DNA of 64,000 nucleotides from Clostridiales bacterium CHKCI006 (GTDB lineage Bacteria; Bacillota_I; Bacilli_A; Erysipelotrichales; Coprobacillaceae). The notes under the pieces were generated by a model, which made no database searches, was not told where the DNA came from, and was given only the letters and a program-made list of their open reading frames with translations. The stretch lies in contig FCNA01000132.1 of the NCBI GenBank assembly GCA_900018345.1, positions 1 to 64,000 on the forward strand. The letters are read 5' to 3'. A program made the position numbers and the translations under genes. Positions 59,535 to 64,000 of the stretch are shown here, piece after piece (the stretch's first letter is position 1; each line of letters begins with the position of its first letter).

Positions 59535-60422
59535 TTATTGCCAATGCTTGAAATAAGTTTGAAAATCAGGTTTAGTAATGATGGTTAGCTCTTGGTTTTG
59601 AGCAAAGTCTTCTAATTGATGGATGGCTTCCTGTCCTAAGTGTTCAGGCTCATGGGCATCCAGGCCTAAGAGGATCGGAATGTCATAGTTTTTAGCTTCC
59701 TGCCAGAAATACACATTCGGATAACCCTGCAGTTTTTCCTGATTAAAAGTATAGGCACAATCACGCAGCCCGCCCCCATTGACTTCAATAGGAAACTGAT
59801 AATGCTGACAGGCTTCCAGTAAACGCCGGGTTTCTGATTGAGCGACTTCATCCCACTTGCCATATCCTTTCAAAAAAATATCAGGATGGGCAAAGTAGAG
59901 AAATAAACCGCTCTGCATCGCCTCAATCGCTTCATCTACGTATAGATGCACTCTTTGAGAAGAGATCGGATAACGTGTATAGTTATTTGATCCGGTGACA
60001 AAACGATGAAAGTGATGTCCCAGGATCAGATAATCAATCTCGTGATGCTGCAGCAATTCCCGATAATAAGGAAGATACTCGCTGATATATTCGGCTTCAA
60101 AACCAGCGAAGATCTGAATCTGTTGCTGGTATTTTTCTTTTAAGTGTTGGATCGTGGACAGGTATTCCTGTTTTTGGGAATATGGCATGCGCATGCCCGG
60201 TCCATTATAGAGGAATGCCTTTCCGATGCTCAGCACATCATGGAAACGATGAATGCTGGTAGGGATGGATTCGATCAGATGGGTACGTAGGTGGGGCAGA
60301 GGGATATGATCGCTGAGACCAAGAATTTCGAAGTGGCTCGCGATGGCTGCCTGAACCATCTCTTCTTCAGAGCCGATGGCATGTCCGCAACGGTAGGTAT
60401 GGGTATGTAAATTAATCTTCAT
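59535..60422 (-). CDS. PHP-domain phosphoesterase (histidinol-phosphatase-like)
   Basis: The 295-residue protein begins with the PHP metal motif KINLHTHTYRCGHA (HTH), then SDHIPLP, FAGFEAEY, DYLILGHHFH, FAHPDIF and LLGLDAHEPEHLG, all metal-binding blocks of HisK-type PHP enzymes. No his genes are nearby, so the substrate may be another phosphate ester. It overlaps truA by 11 bp. Confidence 0.88.
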   Translation of the reverse strand: MKINLHTHTYRCGHAIGSEEEMVQAAIASHFEILGLSDHIPLPHLRTHLIESIPTSIHRFHDVLSIGKAFLYNGPGMRMPYSQKQEYLSTIQHLKEKYQQQIQIFAGFEAEYISEYLPYYRELLQHHEIDYLILGHHFHRFVTGSNNYTRYPISSQRVHLYVDEAIEAMQSGLFLYFAHPDIFLKGYGKWDEVAQSETRRLLEACQHYQFPIEVNGGGLRDCAYTFNQEKLQGYPNVYFWQEAKNYDIPILLGLDAHEPEHLGQEAIHQLEDFAQNQELTIITKPDFQTYFKHWQ

Positions 60423-61155
60423 TTAAGCTCCCGTACCCGACATGATAAAGGTATAGGCCCTCTGCCTTAGCCTTATGTAAACATTGAATAGCGCCTGCAC
60501 TATCCACCATCTCCTTGACTTGTAAAGGATCCATCTTATGAAGGCCAACCCGAATGAGTGCCCCCACCATATAGCGCACCATATACCGGCGAAAGCCATC
60601 CCCTTTAAAGCGAAAGCATAATTGTTGATGATCATCACTGATCTCGACCTCATAGACCGTTCGATAAGTATTTCCATATGGATCTGCCGCACAGAAGCTT
60701 GCAAAGTTATGGCAGCCAATATAATAAGCTGCCGTCTTTTGCATGAGCTTCACATCCAAAGGACGGCCCAGCTGACAGACATAATTAGCCTGGATAGGAT
60801 CGTATTCCTGCATGCTGAGATAATAGCGATATTCCTTCCAGCTGGCACTGTAGCGCGAATGGAAATCCTCATCCACAATAAAACTGTCTTTAATGTAGAT
60901 GTCACGAGGCATAAAATGGTTGATGGCCCGCTTCCACTGCTTCTCGGGAAGATGCTTGCTGGTATCGAAATGAAAGACCTGACTGATGGCATGGACACCG
61001 GCATCGGTCCTTCCAGAGCCATGGATGATGATATCTTCCTGAGTGATCTTCTTTAGCGCATCCTGAATTTCTCCCTGCACGGTCCTTAAAGTCGGCTGGA
61101 CCTGAAAACCGTGAAACTGACTGCCGTCATAACTGACAATACATTTGACTCGCAT
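60412..61155 (-). CDS. truA: tRNA pseudouridine(38-40) synthase
   Basis: The 247-residue protein has CIVSYDGSQFHGFQVQPTLR, the catalytic aspartate in HGSGRTDAGVHAISQV, and FRFKGDGFRRYMVRYMVGAL. It modifies the anticodon stem of several tRNAs. It follows ecfT by 14 bp, a normal order in Firmicutes. Confidence 0.98.
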   Translation of the reverse strand: MRVKCIVSYDGSQFHGFQVQPTLRTVQGEIQDALKKITQEDIIIHGSGRTDAGVHAISQVFHFDTSKHLPEKQWKRAINHFMPRDIYIKDSFIVDEDFHSRYSASWKEYRYYLSMQEYDPIQANYVCQLGRPLDVKLMQKTAAYYIGCHNFASFCAADPYGNTYRTVYEVEISDDHQQLCFRFKGDGFRRYMVRYMVGALIRVGLHKMDPLQVKEMVDSAGAIQCLHKAKAEGLYLYHVGYGSLNED

Positions 61156-61169
61156 GTTAGCCTTCCTTT

Positions 61170-61979
61170 CTAAGCCACACCAATCAGGCTCAGACCAAGA
61201 ATGCCGACAGCCAGGACAAGTGATGTGACAATGGCTAAAGTATCACGTTGAGCCCATTTTAGCTGCTTATAGCGGGTTCTAGGGGCTTCAGGATTATAAC
61301 AGCGTGCCTCCATCGCATTGGCCAGCTCTTCAGCTCTTGAGAAGGCGGAGATGAACAGGGGCACGATCAGAGAAATAATCGCACTGATTTTTTCTTTCAG
61401 CGTCCCTTCCTTGAAGTCGACACCACGGCTTGCCTGTGCTTTCATGATCCTTTCCGTTTCCTCAAGCAGGGTTGGAATAAAACGTAAAGCAATCGAGATC
61501 ATCATGGCTACTTCATGGGCTGGAAAACCAAAACGTTTAAAAGGTGATAAAAGATGTTCGATCCCAAGCGTTAGATCCAGCGGTTTGGTCGTGGCGGTTA
61601 GCGCAGTGGTCAACGAAACAATCAACAAAAGACGGATAACAATGTAGAGTGTCTGAAAGACCGCCGACTGATAGATGGGAAAAGATCCAATCGTGATCCA
61701 GACTTCTCCGGTACGCATGACCAGGACATTGATCACAAGAAGGAAGACCATCATAAAGAGCATCGGTTTTAAAGATTTCAGTACATAACTGAATTGTATT
61801 TTTGAGAATAAGAGAACGAGCAAACAAAATGCGCCGATCAGGGCATAACCGATAAATCCAGCATCAAAGAAGATGGAAATGAGCACGATCAAAAGCACCA
61901 TGATCTTAGCACGGGGATCCATTCTGTGAACGATGGAATCATAGGGCAAATATTTTCCTAAGGTAATATTTTTCATCAT
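61170..61979 (-). CDS. ecfT: ECF transporter transmembrane protein
   Basis: The 269-residue protein begins KNITLGKYLPYDSIVHRMDP and has five to six membrane helices, with the coupling motifs MKAQASRGVDF and ANAMEARCYN (Ala-Arg signatures contacting the ATPases). It is the shared membrane part of vitamin/metal uptake modules; substrate proteins are encoded elsewhere. Confidence 0.97.
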   Translation of the reverse strand: MMKNITLGKYLPYDSIVHRMDPRAKIMVLLIVLISIFFDAGFIGYALIGAFCLLVLLFSKIQFSYVLKSLKPMLFMMVFLLVINVLVMRTGEVWITIGSFPIYQSAVFQTLYIVIRLLLIVSLTTALTATTKPLDLTLGIEHLLSPFKRFGFPAHEVAMMISIALRFIPTLLEETERIMKAQASRGVDFKEGTLKEKISAIISLIVPLFISAFSRAEELANAMEARCYNPEAPRTRYKQLKWAQRDTLAIVTSLVLAVGILGLSLIGVA

Positions 61980-61989
61980 GTCATCCTTT

Positions 61990-62844
61990 CTATCGTGAGG
62001 TCATTTGCGCTTCAATGGCTGCAATCAGATCATCCAGCTGGTTGATGGACATATCGATCTGAAACCCTTTTTGATTAAGTTCATAAATAAACTGGGTCAT
62101 GGTTGGTAATTGAATGCTTAATTCATTCAGGTAAGCCGGTTCAGCGAAGATTTCTGCGACGGTGCCTTTTTTTACGATCTTGCCCTCACTCATTACCACC
62201 GCATGATCACAATAATGTAAGACCTGATTCATATCATGGGTCACGACTAAAACAGTGATGCCCTGACGGTTGAGCGATTGAAAGAGTTCCATCATTTCGG
62301 TCGCGCCTTGCGGATCTAAACCAGCGGTTGGTTCATCCAGTACCAGGATCTCCGGCTGCATCACCAAAATCCCGGCAATCGCTACCCGGCGTTTCTGCCC
62401 GCCGGAAAGATCGAAAGGAGACCGCTCCAAATAGCTTTCATCCAGACCAACGGCCTTGAGTGCTTCTTTCGCAGCGGCTTTGGCTTTCTCTTCTGGCACG
62501 CCAAAATTCATTGGGCCAAAGATAATATCTTTTTCAATGGTCTCTTCAAAAAGCTGATATTCCGGGAACTGGAAGACCAATCCGGCAATTTGACGTAAAG
62601 GTTTGAGCTTGGCAGGTCGCTCAGTTGGTGAGATCACGTAGTCCTGGACAGTGACTTTCCCTGAACTAGGCAATAGCAGAGCATTGATATGTTGGATCAG
62701 GGTCGATTTACCACTCCCGGTATGACCGATAATTGCAGTCATGCTGCCATCTTCGATATCCAGGTCGATGCCTTTTAAAGCCTGAAAGCTGACAGGAGAG
62801 CCGTCACTGTATAGATGTTCTACTTTTTCGAAACGAATTGGCAT
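61990..62844 (-). CDS. ecfA2: ECF transporter ATPase EcfA2
   Basis: The 284-residue protein has Walker A IGHTGSGKSTLIQHINAL, signature SPFDLSGGQKRRVAIAGIL and Walker B ILVLDEPTAGLDPQG. Second ATPase of the energising module. It overlaps ecfA1 by 25 bp and precedes ecfT by 10 bp. Confidence 0.97.
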   Translation of the reverse strand: MPIRFEKVEHLYSDGSPVSFQALKGIDLDIEDGSMTAIIGHTGSGKSTLIQHINALLLPSSGKVTVQDYVISPTERPAKLKPLRQIAGLVFQFPEYQLFEETIEKDIIFGPMNFGVPEEKAKAAAKEALKAVGLDESYLERSPFDLSGGQKRRVAIAGILVMQPEILVLDEPTAGLDPQGATEMMELFQSLNRQGITVLVVTHDMNQVLHYCDHAVVMSEGKIVKKGTVAEIFAEPAYLNELSIQLPTMTQFIYELNQKGFQIDMSINQLDDLIAAIEAQMTSR

Positions 62845-63650
62845 AATTGGTCCACCAGCCTTTCCTGACGAATTTCAATCTGATCGAGGTAACCGTCTTT
62901 TTTGAGACGCTCGCTTACCATATAGGCAAAAGGAACATTCAGTCCTAAACGCAACAAAGTCTCCTTATCGCGTAAAATTTCATCACTAGGACCCATTTTT
63001 TCAACCTTGCCCTGATTCAAGAGGATTACCTGATCGCTCTGAAGTGCTTCATCGATATCATGTGTAATGGAAATCACGGTCATGTCTGATTCCTGACGCA
63101 ATTTTTTGACAAGTTCATTGATTTCTTTCTTTCCTCTTGGATCAAGCATGCTTGTCGCTTCGTCTAAGATCAGGATCTTAGGTGCCATCGCCAAGATACC
63201 GGCGATCGCAACGCGCTGCTTCTGCCCACCGGAGAGCTTCGATGGCTCATGATCAAGGAAATCATACATGCCCACTCTTTTAGAAAAAGAATCAATGATC
63301 GCATCCATCTCTTCAGGCGGTACACACTTGTTTTCCAGCCCGAAAGCAATATCATCGCGTACGGTTGCTCCAATAAACTGATTATCCGGATTCTGAAAGA
63401 CAATCCCGATATCATGACGAATATCGTAAAACGTCTCTTGGGTCAATGGGGTCCCGGCAACGATGATCTCCCCTGATTTTTTTTCTAAAAGACCAATCAA
63501 TAGTTTCGCAATAGTACTCTTACCACTACCATTATGACCCAGAATAGCTACAAACTGGCCCTTTTGAATCGTAAAAGAAACATCCTGGATGATGGGTTGA
63601 TTTTCTTCATATTCAAAGCATAAATGCCTGACTTCAATCATATTTTCCAA
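62820..63650 (-). CDS. ecfA1: ECF transporter ATPase EcfA1
   Basis: About 276 residues. Walker A LGHNGSGKSTIAKLLIGL, signature EPSKLSGGQKQRVAIAGIL and Walker B ILILDEATSMLDPRG. I place the start at TTG 63650 (reading LENMIEV) because GGAGG lies 6 nt upstream; ATG 63641 is the alternative. The frame is open further to 63,773 but without a ribosome site. Confidence 0.96.
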   Translation of the reverse strand: MENMIEVRHLCFEYEENQPIIQDVSFTIQKGQFVAILGHNGSGKSTIAKLLIGLLEKKSGEIIVAGTPLTQETFYDIRHDIGIVFQNPDNQFIGATVRDDIAFGLENKCVPPEEMDAIIDSFSKRVGMYDFLDHEPSKLSGGQKQRVAIAGILAMAPKILILDEATSMLDPRGKKEINELVKKLRQESDMTVISITHDIDEALQSDQVILLNQGKVEKMGPSDEILRDKETLLRLGLNVPFAYMVSERLKKDGYLDQIEIRQERLVDQLCQFVSKK

Positions 63651-63788
63651 TGTGATCCTCCTTCCACAGCAAAAATATTCCATATAATCATAAACATTTT
63701 GCTCCCTTTTGTCAATGAATGCATCACTAAAATGTATTATACACCTGTCAAGACACCAGGTTAGGAACATCATTGATCAAGAAAAGAG

Positions 63789-63812
63789 AAAAGCACCTCT
63801 AACAGGTGCTTT
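63789..63812 (-). terminator. Terminator after rplQ
   Basis: AAAGCACCT / AGGTGCTTT hairpin followed by a T-rich tract on the minus strand, just after rplQ, ending the large ribosomal operon before ecfA1. Confidence 0.82.
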
Positions 63813-63820
63813 TGAAATGG

Positions 63821-64000
63821 TTAAACTAAAGAAAGAATCACCATAGGTGCGTTATCGCCACGACGATTGCCGATTTTTACGATACGTGTGTAACCACCGT
63901 TTCTTTCAGTATATTTAGGTGCAACATCATCGAATAATTTCTGAACAGTGTTCTTACCTGTTTCAGGATCGATCACCATCTGGCAAACAGCTGCTGCCTG
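63821..64000 (-). CDS. rplQ: 50S ribosomal protein L17, C-terminal part
   Basis: The last 59 codons are present and run off the right edge. They encode [20 protein letters not shown] and [14 protein letters not shown]-stop, the typical L17 C-terminus. It marks the end of the S10-spc-alpha ribosomal cluster. Confidence 0.97.
   Translation of the reverse strand, partial: QAAAVCQMVIDPETGKNTVQKLFDDVAPKYTERNGGYTRIVKIGNRRGDNAPMVILSLV

Overview
The window is the junction between mobile DNA and the chromosome of a low-to-mid GC Firmicute, most likely a gut Erysipelotrichia-like bacterium (inferred from gene families and order, not from a marker gene). The right part (about 49.6-64 kb) is chromosome: rplQ, ecfA1, ecfA2, ecfT and truA run leftwards, and rplM-rpsI lies further left. 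This order is normal for Firmicutes, but truA and rplM are pushed apart by an accessory block: a PHP phosphatase, a two-gene peptide/RRNPP-type regulator unit, three ABC transporter fusion genes and a small secreted bacteriocin-like protein.

Bases 1 to about 37.4 kb are a GC-rich Tn1549/CTn-type integrative conjugative element (ICE), nearly all on the minus strand. From right to left it carries parA-parB, a replication-initiator-like gene, small conserved ICE genes, pcfB and virD4 (coupling), a Maff2 pilin-like protein, a VirB6/TrbL-like protein, PrgI, VirB4, a CHAP hydrolase, DUF4315 and DUF4366 proteins, topB, a CHC2/ArdC-like fusion, a 9.2-kb methylase-helicase gene, mobC and the MobP-type relaxase. 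An IS110-family element with a bridge-RNA-like leader sits between virD4 and maff2. An AbiE toxin-antitoxin pair and a SLOG/XRE pair lie between relaxase and mobC. The integrase of this ICE is not in the window.

From 37,446 to 49,627 lies a second, 12.2-kb element that looks like an integrative mobilizable element (IME). It is bounded by a 17-bp direct repeat of the last codons of rpsI. It has a tyrosine integrase, an XRE repressor facing a xis-like gene across back-to-back promoters, a primase/DUF3987 replication protein, a Mob/Pre relaxase, a dense array of mini-hairpins, a TnpV/DUF6809 pair, and a five-gene defence-like operon: ribbon-helix-helix regulator, EcoRI-family adenine methylase, DUF262-HNH nuclease, DUF6414-like protein and ClpB-like AAA+ ATPase (the last two resemble the Dodola system). 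The two elements therefore appear stacked at the 3' end of rpsI.

The most promising signals are the autoregulated five-gene defence operon, the peptide/RRNPP unit beside the bacteriocin and ABC genes, a tnpV gene overprinted inside the giant helicase gene, the IS110 bridge-RNA candidate, the hairpin array beside the Mob relaxase, and a small RNA facing the IME replication gene.
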